Translations under genes and position numbers: made by a program
Shown: in pieces, positions 1-8,605 of the stretch
Position numbering within the stretch: the first letter of the stretch is position 1
How the letters are laid out: the number at the start of each line of letters is the position of its first letter
DNA from: JAHEZL01 sp046074525
GTDB lineage: Bacteria > Bacteroidota > Bacteroidia > Flavobacteriales_C > GCA-002722245
NCBI GenBank assembly: GCA_046074525.1
Contig: JBJTOK010000052.1
Span: forward strand, 46,865 to 110,864
Length of the DNA stretch: 64,000 nucleotides
Direction: 5' to 3'
Notes under the pieces: generated by a model
The model's database searches: none
What the model was told of the DNA's origin: nothing
What the model saw: the letters and a program-made list of their open reading frames with translations, nothing else

Positions 1-2
1 GT

Positions 3-2738
3 ACACTGGAAGAAGCAGCGGAAATTTGTGGAATTGAAGTAGAGAAAATAAGAGAAGCAGCTTCGTACATCGGTAACGCAAAAGGTTTTGTTACCATGTG
101 GACGATGGGCTTGAACCAAAGTGTGATTGGAGTGAACAAAAACCTGAGTTTAATCAATCTCAATTTAATTACAGGACACATCGGTAAACCAGGGTCGGGA
201 CCATTTTCACTGACTGGTCAGCCTAATGCAATGGGTGGTCGTGAAGTTGGAGGTATGGCGAATTTGTTGAGTGCTCACCGTAATTTAGCAGATCCGGCGC
301 ACCGTGCCGAAGTTGCTAAGTTTTGGGGTGTTCCAAGTGTTCCCGAAAAACCCGGACTCACTGCAACCGAAATGTTTCAGGCATTGAATGATGAGAAATT
401 GAAAGCCATCTGGATAGTTTGTACTAATCCTCTCATAAGTTTGCCTGATGTACGTATTGCAGAAGAAGGACTTAAAAAAGCAAAGTTTGTTGTTGTTCAG
501 GATATCACTAATAAACTGGAGACTTTAAAATATGCCGACGTGGTGTTGCCAGCTGCAGCTTGGACCGAGAAAGAAGGTACCATGACTAATGCTGAGCGAC
601 GAATTGCTTATTTGTCGAAATTAACTGACGCTCCTGGTGAAGCATTGCCGGATGCAGAAATTATTTGTCGTTTCGCTAAAAAGATGGGTTATAGTGGCTT
701 TGACTATGCTTCGCCTTCGGAGATTTATGATGAGCACTGTGCGTCAACAGCTGGAACCAATATTGATATTACAGGATTGAGCTACGAGGTGCTTAAAGAA
801 AAGCGCTCAGTGCAATGGCCTTATCCAACGGGTTCAAATGATTTTGGTACAGCGCGTTTATTTACCGATCATCAGTTTTTTACTCCTTCCAAAAAGGCGC
901 AAATTCATAGCTTCCCTGATGCCAATCAATCGGAAGCGCTTTCTCCCGATTTTCCGTTGGTGCTTACCACGGGTCGTATCCGCGACCACTGGCATACCAT
1001 GAGCAAAACAGGAAAGGTTAATAAATTAAAACAACACATTGCTGAATCTTTCGTGGAAATGCATCCGGATGATGCTGAGGAAAGAGGAATAAAAGATAAT
1101 CAGTTGGTAGAAGTTTCTTCTGCCAGAGGTAATGTTCGGGTGAAAGTGAAGTTGACTACCGACATTAAAAAGGGCTTGGTTTTCTTGCCAATGCACTGGG
1201 GAAAAGTGTTGAACAGCGATTTAAATCGAGCCAACAATCTCACCAATAATTTAGTGGATTCTCGTTCAAAGGAGCCCGATTTTAAATTTGCTGCTGCGCA
1301 GGTATTGCCATATAAAAAACCAAAACAGAAAATTGTACTCATCGGTGCCGGAGCGGGTTCTTGCGGATTTGTAAAATCTTATCGCGAACTGAATAGTGAA
1401 GATGAGTTGGTGGTTTTTAGTAAAGAAAATCTTCCCTTTTACAATCGTGTAATGTTGCCCGATTATATCAGTGGTGTTCAGCAATGGGAGCAATTGGTGA
1501 AGATGACCGATGACGAAGAAAATGATTATCGCGTGACCTTGCACCGAGGATTGGGTATTCAAAAAATTGATAGAGTAAACAAAACGGTTACTGATGATAA
1601 GGGTGTGGAACACTCTTACGATGTGCTGATCATGGCTACTGGTAGCAGAGCAACAGTATTGAAAGACACACCACCCATGCAAGGAATTTTTACCATGCGC
1701 AGTCGTGTAGATGCTGATAAATTCAAAAAGCATGTTGATCCTTCCAAAGGAAAAGTGGTGATTTTAGGAGGAGGATTACTGGGGATAGAGCTTGCAGCTT
1801 CTTTGCGTGAAGTGGGTGTTGAGGTAGTGATAGTGCAACGTATTTCCCGTTTAATGGACCGTCAGTTGGATCCGCTTGGCAGCCAGATGCTGGCCGATGA
1901 ATTGCGAGACAAAGGCATTGATATCTATTTCAATGATGAAATAAGTCGCTATTTAGGTAATGAAAAATTGGAAGGTCTTGAATTGAAAAGTGGTTTGAGT
2001 ATTCCTTGTCAGGCTATGGTGATGGCCATTGGTACTACTCCTAATGTTGAAATAGCGAGAGCATGTGATATTGAAGTTAAACGTGGAGTAGTAGTAGATG
2101 AATATTTAAAAACATCCGATCCAAATATTTTTGCTATTGGTGAAATTGCCGAATTCAAAGGCTTTCTATATGGTATTACCGCTGCCGCTGAGCAACAAGC
2201 CGAAATTGTTGCACGCTATTTAAGTGGTGACATTTCTAAGTATTATCAAGGTTCATTATTGATGAATATTTTGAAAATGCATGGTACCGATCTTTGTTCG
2301 TTGGGTATGGCAGAATGTCCAAATGATCCTGACTATGAAGAAGTGGTGTTTATAGATAAGGCAAAGCGTTATTACAAAAAGTGCATCATTCATAATGATA
2401 AATTGGTAGGGGCCATTCTTATCGGTGACAAATCCGAGTTTCAGGAATTCCGCGAATTGATTCAAAACAAAATGGAGTTGTCGGAAAAGCGACTCACATT
2501 ATTGCGATCAGGGAAAAAAGGTGATCCTGTAATTGGAAAAATTGTTTGCAGCTGTGGTAGTGTTGGCGAAGGAAATATTGAAAATAGAATAAAAGAGGGT
2601 TGTATTGACTTTAAACAATTGTGTCAGTTATCGGGTGCGGGACAAGGTTGTGGCAGTTGTAAGCCGGAAGTGCAGGCAATACTGGAGCGAATGACGGAAG
2701 AGACTAAAGTGTTGGAAGTTGAAAAAGTAGAAGCGTAA
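3..2738 (+). CDS. Assimilatory nitrate reductase fused to FAD reductase and BFD [2Fe-2S] domain (5'-partial)
   Basis: The reading frame is open to the left edge, so the true N-terminus, with the expected 4Fe-4S and catalytic molybdenum motifs, lies outside the window. About 911 residues are visible. Residues ~1-440 are the rear half of a molybdopterin oxidoreductase: MWTMGLNQS and GVNKN, the HIGKPGSGPFSLTGQPNAMG stretch, and the C-terminal molybdopterin dinucleotide-binding fold with LTTGR and HWHTMSKTG. Residues ~445-820 are a two-dinucleotide FAD/NAD(P)H reductase (LIGAGAGSCG, ATGSRA, VILGGGLLGIELAA) of the NasB/NirB type. The last ~65 residues carry the BFD-like four-cysteine motif CSC...CGSC. 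The role is NAD(P)H-driven nitrate to nitrite reduction in the cytoplasm. Fusing NasC-like and NasB-like parts makes the enzyme self-contained for electrons. The stop overlaps the next start by one base (TAATG). The nrt/narK and Moco genes downstream support nitrate, rather than formate, as substrate. Confidence 0.88.
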   Translation, partial: TLEEAAEICGIEVEKIREAASYIGNAKGFVTMWTMGLNQSVIGVNKNLSLINLNLITGHIGKPGSGPFSLTGQPNAMGGREVGGMANLLSAHRNLADPAHRAEVAKFWGVPSVPEKPGLTATEMFQALNDEKLKAIWIVCTNPLISLPDVRIAEEGLKKAKFVVVQDITNKLETLKYADVVLPAAAWTEKEGTMTNAERRIAYLSKLTDAPGEALPDAEIICRFAKKMGYSGFDYASPSEIYDEHCASTAGTNIDITGLSYEVLKEKRSVQWPYPTGSNDFGTARLFTDHQFFTPSKKAQIHSFPDANQSEALSPDFPLVLTTGRIRDHWHTMSKTGKVNKLKQHIAESFVEMHPDDAEERGIKDNQLVEVSSARGNVRVKVKLTTDIKKGLVFLPMHWGKVLNSDLNRANNLTNNLVDSRSKEPDFKFAAAQVLPYKKPKQKIVLIGAGAGSCGFVKSYRELNSEDELVVFSKENLPFYNRVMLPDYISGVQQWEQLVKMTDDEENDYRVTLHRGLGIQKIDRVNKTVTDDKGVEHSYDVLIMATGSRATVLKDTPPMQGIFTMRSRVDADKFKKHVDPSKGKVVILGGGLLGIELAASLREVGVEVVIVQRISRLMDRQLDPLGSQMLADELRDKGIDIYFNDEISRYLGNEKLEGLELKSGLSIPCQAMVMAIGTTPNVEIARACDIEVKRGVVVDEYLKTSDPNIFAIGEIAEFKGFLYGITAAAEQQAEIVARYLSGDISKYYQGSLLMNILKMHGTDLCSLGMAECPNDPDYEEVVFIDKAKRYYKKCIIHNDKLVGAILIGDKSEFQEFRELIQNKMELSEKRLTLLRSGKKGDPVIGKIVCSCGSVGEGNIENRIKEGCIDFKQLCQLSGAGQGCGSCKPEVQAILERMTEETKVLEVEKVEA

Positions 2739-4231
2739 TGGTAAAGAAAGGATTTATAAAAGTGAATTTCACAGGAGGAATTATTTCGCCCGGTGTGCTG
2801 AAGAAAATATTGGTGTCGGCAAAAAAGAGCGGCATTGAAAGTGTAAGTTTTGGCTTGCGTCAGCAACTTATCCTGGAAACCGGCGTGGAGAATTATTATG
2901 AACTGCGCGAAACCTTACATGAGCTGAATCTCCTGTTTGAAGAGAATGAAGTCAATATCCCCAATATCATCAGTTCATATCCAGCGGTGGAGGCTTTTAT
3001 CAATAAAACCTGGCTGAGTGAAGGGATTTATAAAGATATCTTTGACCTGATTGATTATGCTCCGAAATTAAAAATCAATATTTCCGACTCTAACCAGAGC
3101 TTTACTCCATTGTTCACCGGTAATATCAACTGGGTGGCTTCTTCGAGTGAACATTTCTGGCATGTCTTTGTGCGTTTTCCCAAGACCAACACTATTTATG
3201 AATGGAATGAAATTGTGTATACCAACGATGTGGTAGCGGTGTCGAAAAAACTTGAAGAGATTATTTTTCAGAAGTCGACGCTCTTTTACCGCAACGACAA
3301 CGCGAGTGGGGATTTGTTGTTTCAAATGCTGAAACAAAGTGGACATTTTAATACCAAAGAAGGGGAGAAGGCCGCGCAACCAATGGGGTTCCGTTTGCCA
3401 TACTATGAAGGATTCAATCGTTACAACAACAATTATTTCTGGTTGGGAATTTACCGTCGCGATGAGCAATTTGATATTGATTTCCTCTTGGATGTCTGCA
3501 ATTTGTGTTTGCAAACCAAGGTAGGACAGATTTGTTCTACTCCATGGAAATCGCTCATGATTAAAGGGATTGAAGACAAGGATCGAGTTTTGTGGGATTT
3601 TATACTGGCGAAACATATGATCAATGTGCGTCACGCTGCTAACGAATTGAATTTTCAGGTAGAGGATTTAAGCAAGCCAGCCCTGGATCTTAAGCAATAT
3701 ATTGTAAAATATTTCAGTAAAGATGATATCCGTACTTTCGCCATTTGCTTTGGTATAAAAACACGTCCGAAAAGTGAGGTGTTTTGCAGTATTCTTGTTA
3801 AGCGCAGGGCTTTGCTGACTTTCGGACGTTACGAGTTTTTTCATGTGTATGATATCCTTTGCGCCCGTGATTACAATCCGAACGAAAGAACAGGTTATGT
3901 TTTTACCAAGAGTCTTCTGAAATTCATGCTCCCTGCAAAACTCAAAAAAGCTGCACAGGAATTTTATGAGTTCCAGTCGAAGGCCTCTGAAAAAATTGTT
4001 TTTGAATCGCGACAGGAAGTGGTTGAAGAGAAAAAGGCGATCGAGTATGTATACCAGTGTTCAACCTGCTTTACGGTGTACGATCCTGCTTTTGGTGATG
4101 CAGACAGTGGTGTGCTTGCGGGCACGGCCTTCGCTGCATTGCCTGAAACCTACTGCTGTTCTTTATGTGAAGAAAAAAAAATGTACTTTAAAGAAGTGAT
4201 AAAATCAACTTTAGGGGTACAAAAAGCTTAA
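2738..4231 (+). CDS. Rubredoxin-tailed protein with nitrite/sulfite-reductase-like half domain
   Basis: The 497-residue protein is translationally coupled to the nitrate reductase (1-bp overlap). The last ~60 residues form a rubredoxin fold: CSTC near residue 440 and the pair ending SLC near 475, with VYDP after the first knuckle as in rubredoxins. The N-terminal part (VNFTGGIISPGVLKKILVSA and FGLRQQLILE) resembles the ferredoxin-like half domain found in nitrite and sulfite reductases. I cannot find the C-x5-C / C-x3-C siroheme/4Fe-4S ligands, so it is probably not a nitrite reductase itself. It more likely passes electrons to, or assembles with, the neighbouring nitrate reductase. The role is inferred from position; the rubredoxin call is seen directly. 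Confidence 0.75.
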   Translation: MVKKGFIKVNFTGGIISPGVLKKILVSAKKSGIESVSFGLRQQLILETGVENYYELRETLHELNLLFEENEVNIPNIISSYPAVEAFINKTWLSEGIYKDIFDLIDYAPKLKINISDSNQSFTPLFTGNINWVASSSEHFWHVFVRFPKTNTIYEWNEIVYTNDVVAVSKKLEEIIFQKSTLFYRNDNASGDLLFQMLKQSGHFNTKEGEKAAQPMGFRLPYYEGFNRYNNNYFWLGIYRRDEQFDIDFLLDVCNLCLQTKVGQICSTPWKSLMIKGIEDKDRVLWDFILAKHMINVRHAANELNFQVEDLSKPALDLKQYIVKYFSKDDIRTFAICFGIKTRPKSEVFCSILVKRRALLTFGRYEFFHVYDILCARDYNPNERTGYVFTKSLLKFMLPAKLKKAAQEFYEFQSKASEKIVFESRQEVVEEKKAIEYVYQCSTCFTVYDPAFGDADSGVLAGTAFAALPETYCCSLCEEKKMYFKEVIKSTLGVQKA

Positions 4232-4232
4232 G

Positions 4233-4249
4233 AATGTATTTTACATTTG
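4233..4249 (+). promoter_or_regulatory. Possible internal promoter/operator ahead of moaA
   Basis: A perfect dyad AATGTA-TTT-TACATT (4233-4247) overlaps TACATTTG (4242-4249), an exact match to the Bacteroidota -7 element TAnnTTTG. No good TTG is seen 19-21 bases upstream, so it may depend on an activator, or be chance. A start site just downstream would leave a leader of only about 14 nt before moaA. Confidence 0.35.
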
Positions 4250-4265
4250 ATATAAAGATTTACGA

Positions 4266-5246
4266 ATGCTGATAGACAATCATCATAGGATTCATGATTA
4301 TCTGAGAATCTCTCTCACGAATAACTGTAACCTGCGATGTTTCTACTGCATGCCCAACGAAGACCTGCCTTACACGCCTCCGGCTTCTTTGATGCAAACG
4401 GAGGAAATCGATACCATAGTCGCCACATTTGTAAAATTAGGTATAAAGAAAATCCGCCTCACTGGAGGTGAGCCTCTTGTACGAAAGGATGCTGAAGCTA
4501 TTTTGGATATACTGGCACAGTATCCGGTGGAACTCACCATGACAACGAACGGCGTTCGTTTGCACGACTTTTTTGATCAGCTGAAAAGGATTGGTTTAAG
4601 GTCGCTGAATATCAGTCTGGATACCCTCAAAGCCGCACGATTCAAAGAAATTACAAAAAGAGATGAGTTCAAGAAAGTATATGCTAACATTTTGCGAGCA
4701 GTGGAGTTGGGCTTCAGTGTAAAAGTAAATGTAGTGGCGATGAAGGGAGTGAACGATGATGAGATTTTAGATTTCGTTGCGCTCACTAAAAATCTTCCTT
4801 TACACATCCGCTTTATTGAGTTCATGCCTTTCAGTGGTAACCAATGGCAGGATGATAAGGTCATCGGCTGGAAGGAAATCCTGAAAATTGTTGGCGATGC
4901 ATACGATATGGTGCCACTGATCCGACTCGAACACGACACTGCCAAGAAATACAAAGTCATCGGCCATGAAGGAACTTTCGCTGTTATAAGTACTATGACG
5001 TCTCCTTTCTGTGGCGATTGCAACCGTATGCGACTCACTGCCGACGGGAAAATGAAGAACTGTCTCTTTTCAAAAGGAGAGAATGATATCCTCTCGGCTT
5101 TGCGTCGGGGAGAAAATATAGAACCGCTGATTATTCAGAATATTAAAACAAAAGCCGCCGAGCGGGGCGGACAAATTACACCACAATTTAAAACAGCCGA
5201 TGCTGTGCTCATGCACAACAGAAGCATGATTAATATAGGAGGATGA
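4266..5246 (+). CDS. moaA: GTP 3',8-cyclase MoaA
   Basis: This radical-SAM enzyme makes the first cut in molybdenum-cofactor synthesis, rearranging GTP to 3',8-cyclo-H2GTP. The N-terminal CNLRCFYC (Cys21, Cys25, Cys28) is the S-adenosylmethionine iron-sulfur motif. TGGEPLVR follows at about residue 60. The C-terminal cluster motif FCGDCNRMRL...CLFS supplies the second 4Fe-4S site. The protein ends in GlyGly, which the family needs for activity. Length (326 aa) is normal. It starts 34 bases after the rubredoxin gene and overlaps moeA by 4 bases (ATGA), so it opens a tightly coupled Moco operon that supplies the nitrate reductase encoded just upstream. Confidence 0.96.
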   Translation: MLIDNHHRIHDYLRISLTNNCNLRCFYCMPNEDLPYTPPASLMQTEEIDTIVATFVKLGIKKIRLTGGEPLVRKDAEAILDILAQYPVELTMTTNGVRLHDFFDQLKRIGLRSLNISLDTLKAARFKEITKRDEFKKVYANILRAVELGFSVKVNVVAMKGVNDDEILDFVALTKNLPLHIRFIEFMPFSGNQWQDDKVIGWKEILKIVGDAYDMVPLIRLEHDTAKKYKVIGHEGTFAVISTMTSPFCGDCNRMRLTADGKMKNCLFSKGENDILSALRRGENIEPLIIQNIKTKAAERGGQITPQFKTADAVLMHNRSMINIGG

Positions 5247-6424
5247 TAACAGTAAGCGAAGCACGGCAATTGATTCAGCAGCACTCCAAGGCTCTGCCTG
5301 TGGTGCGAAAAACGCTGAAAGATGCTGTTGGTTTTGTACTTGCCGAAGATGTAATCTCTCCCATCAATACTCCTCCTTTTGATCAATCGGCCATGGATGG
5401 TTATGCTTTCCGTTTTGCGGACTGGACCCCAGGTAAGGAATTGATTTTAGCTGGTGAAGTAGCGGCTGGTGATACTGTTGAAGACACGGTTACTGCAGGT
5501 TCTGCTTACCGTATTTTCACTGGCGCGCCAGTTCCGGCTGGTGCTGACACTGTGGTAATGCAGGAGAAAGTTGCGCTTACTTCTAACGGGATTTTAATCA
5601 ACGATAATATTTTGCAAGTCGCAGCGAATGTTCGTCCGCGCGGATCGGAAACTCAAAAAGGAGAATTGGCGATGAGTGCTTCAACGCTGCTCACTCCGGC
5701 TGCGATAGGGTATTTAGCCAATCTGGGATTTACAGAAGTTATTGTTCATAATGCTCCGCGCATTTCCGTCATCATCACCGGAAAAGAATTGCAGCAACCT
5801 GGTTCTTCTTTACCCGAAGGAAAAGTTTACGAAAGCAATTCTTACGGATTAAGCGCAGCACTTAAACAGCAAGGTTTATTCGCTAAAATAGTTTTTGTTG
5901 GTGATGAAAAAGAAGCCACGAAAAAATCCATTTCCGAAGCTTTGCAGCAAAGTGATTTGCTTCTGCTCACCGGTGGGATTTCGGTAGGGGATTACGATTT
6001 TGTAAACGAATCGCTGAGCGAATGTAACGTTGAGAAGATCTTTCATAAAATAAAACAGAAACCAGGTAAACCTTTGTATTTCGGTAGGAAGGACGATCAG
6101 TTGATTTTTGGTTTGCCAGGAAATCCGGCTGCTGTGCTTACCTGTTTTTATGAATATGTATTGCCTTGCCTGCGTGCTTTGAAAGGTGAGAAAAACAACG
6201 GTCCGCTTTCTTTGTATTTGCCTTTGGGCAAAGCATACAGCAAGAAAAAAGGACTCACCCATTTTATAAAAGGTCGCACCGAAGAACAAAGCGTATTGCC
6301 TTTGGGCGCCCAGGAATCGTACAAGTTGAATTCTTTTTCATTGGCCAACTGCATCATTGAGCTGGAAGAAGAAAAAGAAAATTTTGAAAAAGGAGAACTC
6401 GTAAAAATTCATTTGCTGCCATGA
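5243..6424 (+). CDS. moeA: Molybdopterin molybdenumtransferase MoeA
   Basis: MoeA inserts molybdate into adenylylated molybdopterin. The 393-residue protein has the expected order of motifs: FDQSAMDGYAF near the N-terminus, FTGAPVPAGADTVVMQE at ~95-112, the MogA-like fold with SVIITGKEL and LLTGGISVGDYD, then KPGKPLYFG and FGLPGNPAAVLTCFYEYV. Domain IV closes the C-terminus. It overlaps moaA and moaD by 4 bases on either side (both ATGA), so translation of the operon is coupled. No residue expected for the family is obviously missing. Confidence 0.96.
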   Translation: MITVSEARQLIQQHSKALPVVRKTLKDAVGFVLAEDVISPINTPPFDQSAMDGYAFRFADWTPGKELILAGEVAAGDTVEDTVTAGSAYRIFTGAPVPAGADTVVMQEKVALTSNGILINDNILQVAANVRPRGSETQKGELAMSASTLLTPAAIGYLANLGFTEVIVHNAPRISVIITGKELQQPGSSLPEGKVYESNSYGLSAALKQQGLFAKIVFVGDEKEATKKSISEALQQSDLLLLTGGISVGDYDFVNESLSECNVEKIFHKIKQKPGKPLYFGRKDDQLIFGLPGNPAAVLTCFYEYVLPCLRALKGEKNNGPLSLYLPLGKAYSKKKGLTHFIKGRTEEQSVLPLGAQESYKLNSFSLANCIIELEEEKENFEKGELVKIHLLP

Positions 6425-6660
6425 GTGCAACGATCAACATACTTGCTTTTGGAAGGGTTGCTGAAATCCTTGGAGCTTCGTCTTTGGAGTTGCCGCACGT
6501 GCCATCGGTGAATGAATTGAAAAGAATACTGGAAGAAAAATTCCCTGCATTGATGCTCACTAAATATGCCATTGCAGTAGATAAGAAATTAATCACGGCC
6601 GACGCTGTCATTACAGCATCAGCCAACATAGCATTATTGCCTCCTTTTTCGGGTGGATAA
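6421..6660 (+). CDS. moaD: Molybdopterin synthase small subunit MoaD
   Basis: This 79-residue ubiquitin-like sulfur carrier ends in PPFSGG. The C-terminal GlyGly is the part that MoeB-type enzymes adenylate and convert to thiocarboxylate. Together with MoaE it converts cyclic pyranopterin monophosphate to molybdopterin. The start overlaps the moeA stop (ATGA), and moaE begins 5 bases after the stop. Length and position are exactly those of MoaD. No dedicated adenylating enzyme (MoeB) is seen in the window, so that function must lie elsewhere. Confidence 0.94.
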   Translation: MSATINILAFGRVAEILGASSLELPHVPSVNELKRILEEKFPALMLTKYAIAVDKKLITADAVITASANIALLPPFSGG

Positions 6661-6665
6661 AATTT

Positions 6666-7112
6666 ATGGAAAAAAAGAAAGTGAAAAATATTTTTGTTGA
6701 AGGTCCGATTGCTCCTTCGTTCATTGCTGAAGATATTGCCAAGCACAGTACGAAGAAGAACATTGGTGGTCACAGCATTTTTCTCGGACAAGTGAGGAAT
6801 GATATTATTAAAGGACAAGAGGTGAAGGCCATTGAATATACTACCTACACCGATATGGCTCTCGAAAAAATGACGGAAATACGGGAAGAGATTTTCGCGA
6901 AATATCCGCTCACCTGCATGCATATTTATCACAGTCTGGGCAGTATCAAAGCAGGCGAAATCTGTTTGTTTGTGTTTACATCATCTGCACACCGGAAGCC
7001 TGCGATAGATGCCTGCGAGGAAGTAGTGGACAGAATAAAAAAAGAATTACCGGTATGGGGAAAAGAAATTTTCAGCAATGATACCCATCAATGGAAAGAA
7101 AATAAAATATGA
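6666..7112 (+). CDS. moaE: Molybdopterin synthase catalytic subunit MoaE
   Basis: MoaE is the large subunit of molybdopterin synthase and transfers two sulfurs from MoaD onto precursor Z. The 148-residue protein shows GGHSIFLGQVRND near residue 35 (family pattern GA...F.G.VR), EYTTYTDMALEKM, HSLGSIKAGEICLFV and HRKPAIDACEEVVDRIKKELPVWGKE. These include the lysines and arginines that line the pterin site in the family. It overlaps moaCB by 4 bases (ATGA). Confidence 0.95.
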   Translation: MEKKKVKNIFVEGPIAPSFIAEDIAKHSTKKNIGGHSIFLGQVRNDIIKGQEVKAIEYTTYTDMALEKMTEIREEIFAKYPLTCMHIYHSLGSIKAGEICLFVFTSSAHRKPAIDACEEVVDRIKKELPVWGKEIFSNDTHQWKENKI

Positions 7113-8020
7113 ACGATATTACCTTTAAAATAAGTACTCTTCGAAAAGCTGTCGCTACAGCGAGGGTAGCGGTGTCGAAACCGGAAACTATCGAAGCCGT
7201 GAAAAACAAAAAAGTGCCAAAAGGCGATGTTTTTGAATTTTCGCGTGCTGCGGGATTGCTTGGTATTAAAAAAACCAGTGACCTTATTCCCGATTGTCAT
7301 CCCTTGCCGATAGAGTACGCAAACATTCAATACAGCATTGAAGATTTATCTATCGTAATCAGCGTTGAAGTGCACACAATATACAAAACGGGAGTAGAGG
7401 TAGAGGCCATGCATGGCGCGTCTATCGTAGCGCTCACCATGTACGATATGCTCAAACCTATCGATAAAGGTGTTGAAATCAGTACCATCAAACTGCAGAA
7501 TAAAAAAGGAGGGAAATCTGATTTTGCCGATCGTCCGATCAAGCCTTTGCGCACAGCCGTGATAGTTTGTTCCGATAGTATTTCTTCCGGCAGCAAGCAG
7601 GATTTTGCTGGAAAAGCAGTGATTGAAAGATTACAGAAAAATAAAATACAAGCTGTGACTTACGAAATCATTCCAGATGAAACAACCGAAATTCAGGCAA
7701 AGGCCAAACAACTTTGTGCAGAAAAATTCGATTTGATTTTGTTCTGCGGAGGAACAGGGTTGTCGCCAAGGGATGTTACTCCTGAAGCTATCAAGCCTTT
7801 GATTGAACGTGAAGTTCCGGGTATTATGGAAGCAGCGAGGTCGTATGGTCAGGAACGCACACCGTATGCTATGTTATCACGTGGGGTAGCAGGGTTTATC
7901 GGATCGTCATTGATCATCACTTTACCAGGATCTACCAAAGGTGCAGCAGAAACTATGGATGCATTGTTTCCTGCTGTATTGCATATTTTTAAAGTAGCTG
8001 AAGGCGCAAGACATGATTAG
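7109..8020 (+). CDS. moaCB: Bifunctional MoaC-MoaB/MogA fusion
   Basis: One 303-residue chain carries two Moco enzymes. Residues ~1-150 are MoaC, cyclic pyranopterin monophosphate synthase (SDLIPDCHPLPIEY, VEVEAMHGASIVALTMYDMLK, with the conserved His, Met-His-Gly and Asp). Residues ~155-300 are a MoaB/MogA molybdopterin adenylyltransferase (RTAVIVCSDSIS, CGGTGLSPRDVTPEA, LPGSTKGAAE). The fusion removes the need for separate moaC and moaB/mogA genes, and none is seen here. It overlaps moaE by 4 bases and mobA by 8. Such fusions are known in Bacteroidota, so this is a lineage trait rather than an oddity. Confidence 0.94.
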   Translation: MNDITFKISTLRKAVATARVAVSKPETIEAVKNKKVPKGDVFEFSRAAGLLGIKKTSDLIPDCHPLPIEYANIQYSIEDLSIVISVEVHTIYKTGVEVEAMHGASIVALTMYDMLKPIDKGVEISTIKLQNKKGGKSDFADRPIKPLRTAVIVCSDSISSGSKQDFAGKAVIERLQKNKIQAVTYEIIPDETTEIQAKAKQLCAEKFDLILFCGGTGLSPRDVTPEAIKPLIEREVPGIMEAARSYGQERTPYAMLSRGVAGFIGSSLIITLPGSTKGAAETMDALFPAVLHIFKVAEGARHD

Positions 8021-8594
8021 TAAAAACAACATATTGGGCTTAGTGTTATGCGGGGGGCAAAGCACGCGTATGGGCAGAGATAAGGGGATGATTAAAAAAG
8101 GCAACTTAACCTGGGGTGAAATTGCACGTGAAAAATTATTGACATTAAATATCCCGGTGATAGTTTCTGTAAATGAAGAGCAGGTTGATGAATATGAAAA
8201 AGTTTTTTCACCTTCTGATTTGCTTGTTGATGCCGAGTTTGAAATTGGCGGACCATTGTTGGGTTTGCTCACTATTCATCAGAAATTTCCACACAAGGAT
8301 ATTCTAGTGCTGGCTTGTGATATTGTAGAAATGAATACTGAAGTATTACAATATCTTGTGGCTCATTATTCAGCACCGGCCACAGTTTTTAAAAATGGCT
8401 TTTTTGCTGAACCACTTTGCGGTATTTATTCAGCGGAAGCATTGGCTAAGGTTTTAAAAGATTTTCAAAATCATGAATTGAAAGGGCACAGCATGATGAA
8501 TGTTTTGAAGCTTATATCAGCCAATACTATTGAAATCAAGGAAGACTGGCGACAGTTTTTCAATAACATAAACACACCAGTTCAAATTATTTAA
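8013..8594 (+). CDS. mobA: Molybdenum cofactor guanylyltransferase MobA-like
   Basis: This nucleotidyltransferase attaches GMP to Mo-molybdopterin to give the dinucleotide form used by NasA/DMSO-reductase-type enzymes such as the nitrate reductase at the window start. The 193-residue protein has the signature loop LCGGQSTRMGRDKGMI, followed by LVLACDIVEMNTE (the metal-binding Asp in the family's second motif) and the C-terminal NNINTP typical of MobA ('N.NTPED'). It overlaps moaCB by 8 bases and is the last Moco gene of the operon; the regulator gene follows 11 bases later. Confidence 0.9.
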   Translation: MISKNNILGLVLCGGQSTRMGRDKGMIKKGNLTWGEIAREKLLTLNIPVIVSVNEEQVDEYEKVFSPSDLLVDAEFEIGGPLLGLLTIHQKFPHKDILVLACDIVEMNTEVLQYLVAHYSAPATVFKNGFFAEPLCGIYSAEALAKVLKDFQNHELKGHSMMNVLKLISANTIEIKEDWRQFFNNINTPVQII

Positions 8595-8605
8595 ATTGTA
8601 AAAAG

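Noticed and set aside
3068..3634. 188-codon open frame on the - strand inside the rubredoxin-tailed gene
   Set aside because: It lies wholly antisense to a gene with clear domain motifs, shows no family motif of its own, and starts and ends without operon context; a shadow frame.
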